A stretch of 40,438 bases of DNA from CAZXFG01 sp964640515 (lineage in GTDB: Bacteria; Patescibacteriota; Patescibacteriia; Magasanikbacterales; GWA2-37-8), in assembly GCA_964640515.1 (NCBI GenBank), contig CAZXFG010000002.1, positions 1 to 40,438 on the forward strand. The letters run 5' to 3'. Positions 23,533-31,024 of the stretch are shown here, one piece after another. The first letter of the stretch is position 1; the number at the start of each line of letters is the position of its first letter. The notes beneath the pieces are model-generated. The model saw only the letters and a program-made list of their open reading frames with translations, searched no databases and was not told the DNA's origin. A program made the position numbers and the translations under genes.

Positions 23533-23865
23533 ATGGGCAACAATAACACCCGACTCGTCATCCCACCGGAACTGAAATCCCGTCCGGAGGCGCTAGCGCT
23601 ATATGTGGCGCAAAATGTGGCCGAGCTGATGCTGGCCACGGTCCAAAAGATGTCATCGGAATGGCAGAGAGAAAGACTGTATTATCATCTGGAGGTCATC
23701 AAATTGAGGGGCGAGGATCGTAAAGCCGAAGCGCAGGTAATAGACGATTCTCGCAGGACCTTTGACCACTTCGTGGAGGCTGTGGACAAAATCATGGAAG
23801 CGCTCCTTCGTCAAAGGGACGCGATTGTGGCGGACACCTCCGCGGACACCCCCAAAGGAGAATGA
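23533..23865 (+). CDS. Small hypothetical protein with strong Shine-Dalgarno
   Basis: 110 residues, not recognised. It is soluble, mostly helical, with a long amphipathic stretch (ALYVAQNVAELMLATVQKMS) and charged C-terminus ending SADTPKGE. GGGAGG lies 9 nt before the ATG, unusual here where most genes have none. Codons are also more GC-rich than in neighbours such as tig. Both hint at a different origin or a different translation mode. It lies 21 nt after tig and ends before two overlapping hairpins and a terminator. Confidence 0.6.
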   Translation: MGNNNTRLVIPPELKSRPEALALYVAQNVAELMLATVQKMSSEWQRERLYYHLEVIKLRGEDRKAEAQVIDDSRRTFDHFVEAVDKIMEALLRQRDAIVADTSADTPKGE

Positions 23866-23870
23866 AACCA

Positions 23871-23909
23871 GCATGACGATGGTGAGGGGCTCGTCGTCAT
23901 GCCCTCACC
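23871..23909 (+). promoter_or_regulatory. Overlapping alternative hairpins
   Basis: GCATGACGA (23871-23879) pairs with TCGTCATGC (23894-23902), while GGTGAGGG (23881-23888), inside that loop, pairs with CCCTCACC (23902-23909). The two helices are interleaved and share one base, so they are probably mutually exclusive. A terminator follows directly. Confidence 0.5.
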
Positions 23910-23918
23910 AAAAAACAA

Positions 23919-23946
23919 AAAACCGGCCATTCTGGCTGGTTTTTTT
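23919..23946 (+). terminator. Terminator of the tig transcript
   Basis: AAAAACC-GGCCA and TGGC-TGGTTTTT form a hairpin with one mismatch and a T7 run. Confidence 0.75.
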
Positions 23947-23966
23947 GTACTTATCCACCAATCTGC

Positions 23967-23995
23967 TTGACAAAACATTATATATAGTGCATAAT
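23967..23995 (+). promoter_or_regulatory. Promoter of the PRTase-nfo operon
   Basis: TTGACA (23967-23972), a 17-bp spacer and CATAAT (23990-23995). The expected start site falls near 24001-24003. CATAGT-GA-ACTATG forms a short dyad across it and ACTATG recurs at once, so an operator over the start is possible. The first ATG would have a leader of about 16 nt. Confidence 0.65.
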
Positions 23996-24018
23996 TCATA
24001 GTGAACTATGAACTATGT

Positions 24019-24996
24019 ATGGAAAACAACACAAAAAGTACAATCTTGGCTTATATTAAAGAAAAGGGGGCAGTGGCCCCTAAAGATTTGAAATCAATCA
24101 CTAACATTGGCCCTCGGGCTATTTTTAAACAGCTAAAAAATCTAATAAACAAAGGCATTTTGGCCAAAACCGGCCAACCGCCTAAAGTTTACTACCGACT
24201 AGCCGAGTCAGACATTCCGTCTCCCAGCCCGGCTATTCCACTGCAAAACACTGACATCTTGGAGCAAAACTATCTAATTATCACCCCCCAAGGACAGGCC
24301 AAAACCGGAGTGGATGGTTTTTTGTATTGGTGCAAAAAAAACCAGCTGGATCCGAACAAGGCCTTTGAGGATTACAAAAACACTCTGGCCAAATATAATC
24401 GATTCAAAAAAGACGGACTGATCGACGGTCTGCCTAAATTTAAACAAACTTTTCCCACGGTGTATTTGGATGAAATATATTACCTGGATTTTTACAGTTT
24501 GGAGCGTTTTGGCAAAACTAAATTGGGTTGGTTGCTGTTGTACGCCAAACAAACGCAGAATCTGGAACTGATGAAACAAATTTATGAGCTTATCAAAGAA
24601 CCAATACAAAAAATTATCTCCGCAAAAAAAATAAAAGCCGTGGGATTTATTCCGCCGACTATCGCCCGACAGCTGCAATTGCAAAAAGAATTGGAGAAAA
24701 TGTTGAACTTGGGACTGCCTAAAATAAATCTGATTAAAATAGCGAACCAAATCGCCGTGCCGCAAAAAAGTTTGAATAAATTGGAAGACCGGATAGAAAA
24801 TGCCTCTCACACCATTATGATTGACGATAAAAATATCTATGATAATATTCTCCTCATAGATGACGCGGTGGGATCAGGCGCGACTCTGAATGAAACGGCC
24901 CGGCAAATAAAAAATAAAAAACTTTGCTCGGGAAAAATTATCGGTTTGGCGCTCACCGGGAGTTTTAAAGGTTTTGATATCATTAACGAAGTATAA
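24019..24996 (+). CDS. Winged-helix phosphoribosyltransferase-fold protein
   Basis: 325 residues from ATG 24019 (GTG 24001 is also in frame). Residues about 5-60 form a winged helix (KSTILAYIKEKGAVAPKDL, then FKQLKNLINKGILAK, typical of replication/transcription helix-turn-helix domains). The C-terminal part is a type I phosphoribosyltransferase-like fold with the PRPP loop NILLIDDAVGSGATLNET. Such proteins transfer to or from PRPP, or have become nucleotide sensors as PurR did. A DNA-binding head joined to a PRPP site suggests a nucleotide-responsive regulator. It is followed after 1 nt by nfo, so translational coupling is likely. Confidence 0.75.
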   Translation: MENNTKSTILAYIKEKGAVAPKDLKSITNIGPRAIFKQLKNLINKGILAKTGQPPKVYYRLAESDIPSPSPAIPLQNTDILEQNYLIITPQGQAKTGVDGFLYWCKKNQLDPNKAFEDYKNTLAKYNRFKKDGLIDGLPKFKQTFPTVYLDEIYYLDFYSLERFGKTKLGWLLLYAKQTQNLELMKQIYELIKEPIQKIISAKKIKAVGFIPPTIARQLQLQKELEKMLNLGLPKINLIKIANQIAVPQKSLNKLEDRIENASHTIMIDDKNIYDNILLIDDAVGSGATLNETARQIKNKKLCSGKIIGLALTGSFKGFDIINEV

Positions 24997-24997
24997 T

Positions 24998-25831
24998 ATG
25001 CTTTTCGGCGCTCATGTTTCCACTGCCGGCGGCCTCCAGAACGCCCCGCTCAATGCCGGTGAAATAGGTTGTGAAGTCTTCCAAATGTTCACCCGTTCTC
25101 CGCAGGGCGGTTTTGTCGCTCCGCTGGATGAAAAAACGGTGAGAGAATTTAAAAATGCTTGTGAGGAAGCCGGACAAAAAGAATGGTATGTCCACGCGCC
25201 GTATTTTATTAATTTCGCCTCGGGAAACAACCGGATTAAACACGGATCAATCTCTACCATCCGCCAAGAATTGGAACGCAGCAGTCTGCTTGGGGCAAAA
25301 TATTTAATGGCGCATTTGGGCAGTTATAAAGACCTGGGGCAATCCTTGGGGCTGGCCCAAGTGGCGGAAGCGTTGGACGAAACACTGAAAGGATACAAGG
25401 GTGAGACGCAATTTTTGATTGAAATTTCAGCCGGCGCTGGAGAAATTATCGGCGATACTTTTGAAGAAATCGCCGAAATAATTCACCACAAAAAACTAAA
25501 AAAGCATGATATCGGAGTATGCTATGACACTCAACACGGCTTTGCCTCGGGTTATGACATCCGCACCATAGAAGCCGTGGAAACGATGCTCAAAAAATTT
25601 GATAAAATAATCGGCTTGGATAAATTGAAACTTTCCCATTGCAACGATTCGCTAACCGAGTTTGGTTCACATAAAGATCGCCACGCGCATATTGGCGAAG
25701 GCAAAATCGGACTGGCGGGATTTGAGGCGCTGTTGAAAAATAAAAAATTAAAAAATATTAATTTCGTTTTGGAGACCGAACATAACGCGGTAAAAAAAGA
25801 TTTAAAAATTTTAAAAACCATAAGAGGATAA
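24998..25831 (+). CDS. nfo: Endonuclease IV (AP endonuclease)
   Basis: 277 residues from ATG 24998; the open frame upstream overlaps the previous gene and is not needed. GAHVSTAGGLQNAP begins the TIM barrel; zinc ligands are seen in the family segments VCYDTQHGFASGYD, KLSHCNDS, GSHKDRHAHIGEG and the final LETEH. It cuts DNA 5' of abasic sites in base-excision repair. Second gene of the PRTase operon, it sits 3 nt before the inositol phosphatase-like gene. Confidence 0.95.
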   Translation: MLFGAHVSTAGGLQNAPLNAGEIGCEVFQMFTRSPQGGFVAPLDEKTVREFKNACEEAGQKEWYVHAPYFINFASGNNRIKHGSISTIRQELERSSLLGAKYLMAHLGSYKDLGQSLGLAQVAEALDETLKGYKGETQFLIEISAGAGEIIGDTFEEIAEIIHHKKLKKHDIGVCYDTQHGFASGYDIRTIEAVETMLKKFDKIIGLDKLKLSHCNDSLTEFGSHKDRHAHIGEGKIGLAGFEALLKNKKLKNINFVLETEHNAVKKDLKILKTIRG

Positions 25832-25834
25832 ATT

Positions 25835-26605
25835 ATGTCTGATTTAAACCGAGCCATTAAAATCGTCCGCGGAGCGAACAAGATATTGAGTAAAAAATTC
25901 CAAACTCTGGGTCTGGATGCCGTGCGCATGAAAAAAAATCAAGAAATTGTGACGGACGCGGACATGACTACGAATAAATTTATCACCGCCAAACTGCTAA
26001 AATATTTTCCCAATGACGATATAGTGAGCGAAGAAGCTAAAAAGATAGATAACCCGGGCAAAAATACCTGGTTTGTAGATCCATTGGACGGCACCACCAA
26101 TTTCTCTTACGGACTGCGCGATTTCGCCACTTGCCTGGCTCGCGTCACCCCCAAACGCATTCAATTGGGTGTAGTCGGGCTACCTTTAGCTAAAGAAATT
26201 TATTGGGCCGAAGCCGGCGGAGAAGCTTTTCTCAACGGAGAAAAAATAACTGTCTCGCGCACCAACAATCATGGCGCTAAATCCATGGTATTACTCTGTG
26301 GCGGACATTCTCCCGTGGAACAAAAAAAGTTTTTACAAATCATCCAACGACTGGACCCGGAACAAGTGCGTCTGCGTATTTTATCTTCAGCCGGTATTGA
26401 AACATCAGCGGTGGCCTGCGGCCGAGCTGATGGATATATTACCACCGGCATCAAACCGTGGGATGTGCTGGCCGGCGTAATTATCATCCGCGCGGCCGGA
26501 GGCAGGGTGACCAATTTCACCGGAGACGATTGGACTTTAAAAGACTCAACTTTCGTAGCCAGCAACGGCATCATCCATGATAAATTACTAGCTTTGGTAA
26601 GATAG
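25835..26605 (+). CDS. Inositol monophosphatase family protein
   Basis: 256 residues. Metal-binding motifs are complete: EEAKKIDNPGKN (Glu of motif 1), DPLDGTTNF (motif 2) and IKPWDVLAGVIIIRAAGG (motif 3). The family removes phosphate from sugar or inositol phosphates, or 3'(2'),5'-bisphosphates (CysQ/pAp phosphatase), under Mg and Li-sensitive control; SuhB is the nearest role. The exact substrate cannot be read. It is co-transcribed with nfo. Confidence 0.9.
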   Translation: MSDLNRAIKIVRGANKILSKKFQTLGLDAVRMKKNQEIVTDADMTTNKFITAKLLKYFPNDDIVSEEAKKIDNPGKNTWFVDPLDGTTNFSYGLRDFATCLARVTPKRIQLGVVGLPLAKEIYWAEAGGEAFLNGEKITVSRTNNHGAKSMVLLCGGHSPVEQKKFLQIIQRLDPEQVRLRILSSAGIETSAVACGRADGYITTGIKPWDVLAGVIIIRAAGGRVTNFTGDDWTLKDSTFVASNGIIHDKLLALVR

Positions 26606-26613
26606 CTTTTTAC

Positions 26614-26657
26614 CGAGGGATTGCTTCGTCCCCGCCTAGGCGGGTCCTCGCAATGAC
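26614..26657. repeat. Short relative of the polA palindromic repeat
   Basis: GAGGGATTGCTTCGTC, then CCCGCCTAGGCGGG (26631-26644), then TCCTCGCAATGACA. The GGATTGC...CTCGCAATGACA ends match one half of the 102-bp element in polA. It fills the 61-bp gap between the phosphatase and DUF167 genes. Confidence 0.65.
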
Positions 26658-26666
26658 ATTTGAAAT

Positions 26667-26894
26667 ATGACAAAACTAAACATCAAAGTCTTACCGCGCT
26701 CATCCAAAAATGAAGTCGTAGGCCAAATGGCCGATGGTATATTGAAAGTAAAACTGACTGCTCCGCCGGTAGACGGGGCGGCTAACGAAGCGCTAATAGA
26801 ACTACTTGCTGAATATTTTGACACTTCAAAAAGTAAAATAAAAATAGTCAGGGGTCTGACTAATAAAAATAAAACAGTAGAGATAACAAACTAG
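26667..26894 (+). CDS. DUF167 (YggU) family protein
   Basis: 75 residues. The fold's signature LKVKLTAPPVDGAANEALIELLAEYF is followed by KIKIVRGLTNKNKTVEI. The family is a small alpha/beta protein of unknown role found in all domains. It converges on yidD; a hairpin at 26895 separates them. Confidence 0.92.
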   Translation: MTKLNIKVLPRSSKNEVVGQMADGILKVKLTAPPVDGAANEALIELLAEYFDTSKSKIKIVRGLTNKNKTVEITN

Positions 26895-26914
26895 ATTCCC
26901 GCTTTCGCGGGAAT
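26895..26914. repeat. Short palindrome between convergent genes
   Basis: ATTCCCGC and GCGGGAAT form a perfect 8-bp stem on a TTTC loop. It follows the DUF167 stop and is followed by ATGACA, as in dispersed palindromic repeats of other genomes. It may serve as a terminator but no T-run is present. Confidence 0.55.
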
Positions 26915-26920
26915 GACAGA

Positions 26921-27184
26921 CTATGGGAGATCTACTCCGCCTTTGTTAAAAGGATTACACCGTAAAACTCTCCAAACGGCCTTTGGCACACCAACCAACA
27001 GGCCTCTTTTTTTTATCACCTGATATCCATATTCACTGCAGGACGGATAAAAACGGCAGTAGCCATGCGGGAACAGGTATTTTAATAATCCGTGGTCAGG
27101 AGACACCGTTTTTTGATAAATTTTAATGAATAGGGCCACAACTCGCCTTGGCAACCAGATAATTTCCTTGATAGCGCGATGCAT
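26921..27184 (-). CDS. yidD: Membrane protein insertion efficiency factor YidD
   Basis: 87 residues. FIKIYQKTVSPDHGLLKYLFPHGYCRFYPSCSEYGYQV matches the family, including the CRFYPSCS metal-like Cys motif; VPKAVWRVLRCNPFNKGGVDLP ends it. It assists YidC membrane insertion. It lies 2 nt after rnpA in the order rpmH-rnpA-yidD; yidC is missing here and must be elsewhere. Confidence 0.95.
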   Translation of the reverse strand: MHRAIKEIIWLPRRVVALFIKIYQKTVSPDHGLLKYLFPHGYCRFYPSCSEYGYQVIKKRGLLVGVPKAVWRVLRCNPFNKGGVDLP

Positions 27185-27186
27185 AA

Positions 27187-27576
27187 TTACAAAATACCGA
27201 ATTTTTTCAACAAACCCACCGCTTCTTTTTCTATGGCCGCGTATTCTTGGCCCAAAATATCCTTTTTGGCCACAAACAATAAATAAAAACCTGTTTTCAA
27301 ACGATTTTCTTTTACCAACAAACGAACTACCTCACGCATCTGCCGACGCACCCGATTCCGCGCTACAGCCCGCTTATCTATCTTCAAACCCACGGTAAAA
27401 GCCACCTTAAGTTGCCCTACAAACTCCGTCGAATCCACTTTTTTGGGAAAATACTGTCTCACTTTGGCCAGCTCCAAACATTTCAAATCCAAAAACCGGC
27501 CATTTGCCCAACAGCCGTATTTCATCAGCAAATTAAAATCCCGGACTTTTTTTAAACGATTGGTTTCTTGTAGCAT
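27187..27576 (-). CDS. rnpA: Ribonuclease P protein component
   Basis: 129 residues from ATG 27576 (the longer frame to 27651 would read through element B and is rejected). The RNR motif is complete as IDKRAVARNRVRRQMREVVR, preceded by KKVDSTEFVGQLKVAFTVG. It binds RNase P RNA for 5' maturation of tRNAs. An extended -10 (TGG-TATATT, 27594-27586 minus strand) would give an almost leaderless mRNA; otherwise it is read through from rpmH past the terminator. Confidence 0.93.
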   Translation of the reverse strand: MLQETNRLKKVRDFNLLMKYGCWANGRFLDLKCLELAKVRQYFPKKVDSTEFVGQLKVAFTVGLKIDKRAVARNRVRRQMREVVRLLVKENRLKTGFYLLFVAKKDILGQEYAAIEKEAVGLLKKFGIL

Positions 27577-27609
27577 AATATTTATAATATACCATACCTG
27601 GTTGACCCT

Positions 27610-27696
27610 GCGCCAGATATTTTCCGAGCGGGTTATGCGCCCGAGGCGCATCCCCGAGTCCTCGCGGACGAGGAAAGCGAGGGAACTATCTGGCGC
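27610..27696 (-). repeat. Three-stem palindromic element, copy B (before rnpA)
   Basis: Outer arms GCGCCAGATA (27610-27619) and TATCTGGCGC (27687-27696) are perfect 10-bp inverted repeats. The inner core repeats GAGCGGGTTATG...CGAGGAAAGCGA of the other copies. Stem P2 is ATGCGCC/GGCGCAT and stem P3 GTCC-TCGC-GGAC, both different in sequence from copies A and C but still paired. It lies between the rpmH terminator and rnpA. Confidence 0.85.
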
Positions 27697-27704
27697 GCTG
27701 AATC

Positions 27705-27729
27705 AAAAAGAGCCCGGATGGCTCTTTTT
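27705..27729 (-). terminator. Terminator after rpmH
   Basis: AAAAAGAGCC and GGCTCTTTTT form a 10-bp stem on a five-base loop; it works on either strand and lies 13 nt after the rpmH stop. Confidence 0.85.
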
Positions 27730-27741
27730 ATTTAGTTTTCT

Positions 27742-27912
27742 CTATTTCCTCAATCTTTTTCCTTTCTTTTCATCTGACACGGTCAGTTTCTTACGGCCTT
27801 TGGCGCGGCGGCGGCTCAAGACGGTTCGGCCGTTTTTCGTGCTCATCCGCTTTCTAAAACCATGGCTTTTCATTCTCTTGCGTTTTTTAGGCTGGTAAGT
27901 TCGTTTTGGCAT
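27742..27912 (-). CDS. rpmH: 50S ribosomal protein L34
   Basis: 56 residues. MPKRTYQPKKRKRMKSHGFR and STKNGRTVLSRRRAKGRKKL match L34 almost throughout; the C-terminus carries about 10 extra residues rich in Lys/Arg. The gene is short and was found by translating the spacer. It is divergent from dnaA, the usual origin arrangement, and carries element C in its leader. Confidence 0.97.
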   Translation of the reverse strand: MPKRTYQPKKRKRMKSHGFRKRMSTKNGRTVLSRRRAKGRKKLTVSDEKKGKRLRK

Positions 27913-27934
27913 ATTTTAACATTTAATATCTGGA

Positions 27935-28033
27935 GTCACATATTTGGTATTTTTTGAGCGGGTTATGCCGCCGAAGCGGCATCCCCGAGCCCTTGGCGGG
28001 CGAGGAAAGCGAAAAAAATACCAAATATGTGAC
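27935..28033 (-). repeat. Three-stem palindromic element, copy C (rpmH leader)
   Basis: Outer arms 27935-27955 and 28013-28033 are perfect 21-bp inverted repeats. The inner core GAGCGGGTTATG...CGAGGAAAGCGA holds stem P2 (ATGCCGC-CGAA-GCGGCAT) and stem P3 (GCCC-TTGGC-GGGC). It ends 22 nt before the rpmH ATG and lies in the transcript started at 28051. Confidence 0.88.
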
Positions 28034-28057
28034 CCGCAAACTATTTTTAATAAATTA

Positions 28058-28086
28058 AGTATACTCTAATTTTGACAAAAAGTCAA
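28058..28086 (-). promoter_or_regulatory. rpmH promoter
   Basis: On the minus strand TTGACT (28086-28081), a 17-bp spacer and TATACT (28063-28058). The leader of about 140 nt contains element C. Confidence 0.75.
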
Positions 28087-28107
28087 GGGAACTATATTAT
28101 GCCACCG

Positions 28108-28127
28108 CTATCCACAGCTTATCCACA
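28108..28127 (+). promoter_or_regulatory. DnaA boxes upstream of dnaA
   Basis: CTATCCACA (28108-28116) and the consensus TTATCCACA (28119-28127) lie in tandem between the divergent rpmH and dnaA promoters, suiting dnaA autoregulation or an origin sub-site. Confidence 0.75.
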
Positions 28128-28158
28128 CTCCATCTACTTTATTGCCCGCCCGCTCGGT

Positions 28159-28186
28159 TTGTCATATCCCAACCGTGTGGTAGAAT
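28159..28186 (+). promoter_or_regulatory. dnaA promoter
   Basis: TTGTCA (28159-28164), 16 bp and TAGAAT (28181-28186) preceded by TGTGG, an extended -10. Confidence 0.6.
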
Positions 28187-28214
28187 GGAAAATACAGACT
28201 CATAAAATCTTCTT

Positions 28215-29621
28215 ATGTCCATGTCCAACCATGAAACTTGGCAGGCCGTGCTGGCCGAGTTGGAGCTCACCATCTCCAAGCCCAATTTCATCACCTGGTT
28301 TAAAAATACCGGCATTATCAACCATCAAGAGGGCCAGGTGTTAATCTGCGTCCCTAATACTTTCAATAAAGCGTGGTTGGAAAAAAAATATCATCAACTT
28401 ATCATAAAATCTCTGGAGAGAATCACGGAAAAACCCATTAAAAAGCTGGAATACAAGATTGAAAACATCAAAAATGTGGCTGAACAAGCGGCAGTCGCGC
28501 CAGAACAGACAACCACCCCTGAAATCGGCTTTTCCTCCACTCCCTTTGCCACTTCCACCACTTTTAAGACAACCACAGACTCTCACGGTGGTTTTATTTT
28601 AAACCAAAAATACACTTTTGAGACTTTTGTGGTGGGAAAGGGCAGTGAATTGGCCTATGCCGCGGCCCAAGCAGTCACTAACCGCCCGGGCGAGGCATAT
28701 AACCCTCTCTTTATCTATGGTGGCGTGGGGTTAGGCAAAACCCATCTTATCCAAGCTGTGGGCAATCAATTGATGAAAAACAACCCTCAAACCAATATTC
28801 TGTATGTCAGCGCCGAAAAATTCTCCAATGATTTTATAGAGTCAATCAAAAACGGCGCAGCCAAAGACTTCCAAAACCGCTACCGCAACATTGATGTGCT
28901 TTTAATTGACGATATTCAGTTTATCGCCGGAAAAGACCGCACCCAAGAGTCGTTTTTCCATACTTTTAATGAATTACACCAACAAAATAAGCAGGTAATC
29001 CTGACTTCCGATCGGCCTCCCAAGGCCATTCCGGCTCTGGAAGACCGTCTAAAATCCCGTTTTGAGTGGGGGATGATCGCTGATGTGGCGGCCCCGGATT
29101 TTGAGACCAGAGTGGCTATTTTACAGAAAAAATGCGCGGAAAAATCCTTTTCTCTGTCGGAAAAAGCCATTCAAACCATTGCGACCATTGTTCAAAACAA
29201 TATTCGTGAGTTGGAAGGCGCTTTAAACAAAATTATTGTTTATCACCAACTGAAAAACTCCGAACCCACCCTGGAATCAATAAAATCTCTGCTTTCCAGT
29301 CTGGAAGCGGCCTCTATGCGCCGTTCTTTAACCTCCAAACAACTAATTAATGTGGTTTCCGAGTTCTACAGCTTGGGTTTAGAGGATATTCTGGGCAAAA
29401 GCCGAGAAAAACGCTTATCTTTCCCCCGCCAGATCATTATGTTCCTCTTGCGACAAGAACTAAAAATGTCTTACCCTACGATTGGCGATGAATTGGGGGG
29501 CCGAGATCACACCACGGCCATGCACGCTCATGATAAAATCGGCAAAGAAATAGAAAACAACCTCAAGTTAAGGCAAGAAATGGAATTAATTAAACAAAGA
29601 TTGTATATCAATAATATCTGA
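28215..29621 (+). CDS. dnaA: Chromosomal replication initiator DnaA
   Basis: 468 residues. Domain I (about 1-85) is followed by a Thr/Pro linker, then the AAA+ domain: Walker A GGVGLGKT, Walker B LLIDDIQF, sensor region SDRPPKAIPALEDRLKSRFEWG. Domain IV has the DNA-binding signature ELGGRDHTTAMHAHDKI. It melts the origin and loads the helicase. Boxes it would bind lie on both sides (28108-28127 and 29641-29828). Confidence 0.98.
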   Translation: MSMSNHETWQAVLAELELTISKPNFITWFKNTGIINHQEGQVLICVPNTFNKAWLEKKYHQLIIKSLERITEKPIKKLEYKIENIKNVAEQAAVAPEQTTTPEIGFSSTPFATSTTFKTTTDSHGGFILNQKYTFETFVVGKGSELAYAAAQAVTNRPGEAYNPLFIYGGVGLGKTHLIQAVGNQLMKNNPQTNILYVSAEKFSNDFIESIKNGAAKDFQNRYRNIDVLLIDDIQFIAGKDRTQESFFHTFNELHQQNKQVILTSDRPPKAIPALEDRLKSRFEWGMIADVAAPDFETRVAILQKKCAEKSFSLSEKAIQTIATIVQNNIRELEGALNKIIVYHQLKNSEPTLESIKSLLSSLEAASMRRSLTSKQLINVVSEFYSLGLEDILGKSREKRLSFPRQIIMFLLRQELKMSYPTIGDELGGRDHTTAMHAHDKIGKEIENNLKLRQEMELIKQRLYINNI

Positions 29622-29882
29622 TTTTGGCTAACTAAAAAGGTTATCAACAGTTGTTGTGTATAAGTTGTTGGTGAACGGTGATAACACCACATACATATCA
29701 ACAGATTTTATCCAAAAACATTTTTGACATAAAGTTGCCCACATATTAAGATACTTTTAACGCACTTTATATCCACAAATATTTTGGCTAACATAAAACA
29801 AAAAAAACAGTTATCCTCTCTATCCACATCCTTATTATGATTATTACTTTAATATATACTTAAAGATAATATAACAGACAAT
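29622..29882. other. Probable replication origin (oriC) between dnaA and dnaN
   Basis: The 261-bp AT-rich spacer holds box-like sites: TTATCAACA (29641-29649), TTATACACA on the minus strand (29663-29655), TTATCCAAA (29708-29716), ATATCCACA (29769-29777) and CTATCCACA (29820-29828). The 11-mer TTTTGGCTAAC occurs twice as a direct repeat (29622-29632, 29782-29792), bracketing the region. A long T/A stretch before dnaN could be the unwinding element. The dnaA-dnaN location is the standard one; strand-asymmetry data were not computed. Confidence 0.65.
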
Positions 29883-31007
29883 ATGAAATTAACTTGCACG
29901 AGGGAGAATCTGGCCAGAGCGTTAACTCTAGTGAGTGGAGCGGCGGGAAAAAACATAAACCTACCAATACTGTCTAATGTTTTGATTAAAGTAGACAATC
30001 AAAAAGCCGAGATAATTTCTACTAATCTGGAATTGGCAATAATCATAAATTTAAGGTCAAAAATAGAAGAAACCGGTTCTTTTACCGTCCCGGCCAAAAC
30101 TTTAACTGATTTTGTCAGTCTGTTATCCGATGAAAAAGTGGAATTGGAACAAAAAGAGAGCGAACTGGTGATTAAATGCGGAAAATCATCCACCAAAATA
30201 AAAGGCATTCCGGCTGATGAGTTTCCGGTTATACCTAATTTAGAAGATGGAGAAGGATTTTTAGTGAAAGCCGAAGATTTTAAAAAGGGTTTGGGCCAGG
30301 TGACACCGGCTATTTCTAAAAACGACATCAGACCGGAGTTGGCCGGAGTTTGTTTTGGTTTTAATCAGGGGGAGAAAAAAGAATTGGTCATGGCCGCGAC
30401 CGACAGTTATCGTTTAGCTGAAAAGAAAATCAATGTTTCCCAAGGAGACGGAAAACACCGGATAATCGTGCCGAACCACACAGCGCATGAAATCGGGCGG
30501 ATTTTAGCTTTAGTGGATGGGGAACAGCACGAAGAAAGCGCGCGGATTTTGGTGGGAGCCAGCCAACTGGCTCTGCATTATGGCAATGTGCAATTAATTT
30601 CCCGCTTGGTAGATGGACAGTATCCGGATTATACCCAGATTATCCCCAAAGATTTTAGAACCCAAACCACCTTTTCCACCCATCAATTAATAAAAGAAAT
30701 AAAAGCGGCGAGTTTGTTTACCACTTCGGGGGTGAACGCTATCACTTTTGACTTTAATACCGCGGAAGGGGCGATAAAAATAACTTCCGCCTCCACCCAA
30801 ACCGGTGAATATAGTTCAGAAATCAACACCGAGATTCAAGGGGAAAATAATTCTATCTTGCTCAACCACCGGTATTTGTTGGATGGATTGAATAATTTAG
30901 GCACGGAAAACACGGTGTTCAATCTCATTAACGGTGATAGCCCGTGTATTTTCAGGCCGGAGGGGGATGAGAGTTATCTTTACATCGTGATGCCGATTCG
31001 GAAATAA
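29883..31007 (+). CDS. dnaN: DNA polymerase III subunit beta (sliding clamp)
   Basis: 374 residues, three clamp domains. It starts MKLTCTRENLARALTLVSGA, has the PILSNVLIKVDNQKAEIIST segment, and ends YLYIVMPIRK, the typical clamp C-terminus with the VMPIR/MPMR motif. It rings the DNA and tethers polymerase III. It follows oriC in the classical order. Confidence 0.98.
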   Translation: MKLTCTRENLARALTLVSGAAGKNINLPILSNVLIKVDNQKAEIISTNLELAIIINLRSKIEETGSFTVPAKTLTDFVSLLSDEKVELEQKESELVIKCGKSSTKIKGIPADEFPVIPNLEDGEGFLVKAEDFKKGLGQVTPAISKNDIRPELAGVCFGFNQGEKKELVMAATDSYRLAEKKINVSQGDGKHRIIVPNHTAHEIGRILALVDGEQHEESARILVGASQLALHYGNVQLISRLVDGQYPDYTQIIPKDFRTQTTFSTHQLIKEIKAASLFTTSGVNAITFDFNTAEGAIKITSASTQTGEYSSEINTEIQGENNSILLNHRYLLDGLNNLGTENTVFNLINGDSPCIFRPEGDESYLYIVMPIRK

Positions 31008-31024
31008 TAAAAAATATACAAATA

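Noticed and set aside
23871..23909. H-type pseudoknot
   Set aside because: The third loop would have zero length across a 9-bp stem, sterically implausible; mutually exclusive hairpins are more likely.
27577..27651. Longer N-terminus for rnpA
   Set aside because: It would translate through element B; the family starts near MLQETNRLKKVRDF at 27576.
22068..28033. Three-stem element as a known ribozyme or riboswitch
   Set aside because: I compared remembered cores of twister, hammerhead, HDV, pistol and c-di-GMP-I classes and none matched; GAGGAAAG recalls RNase P but the rest does not.
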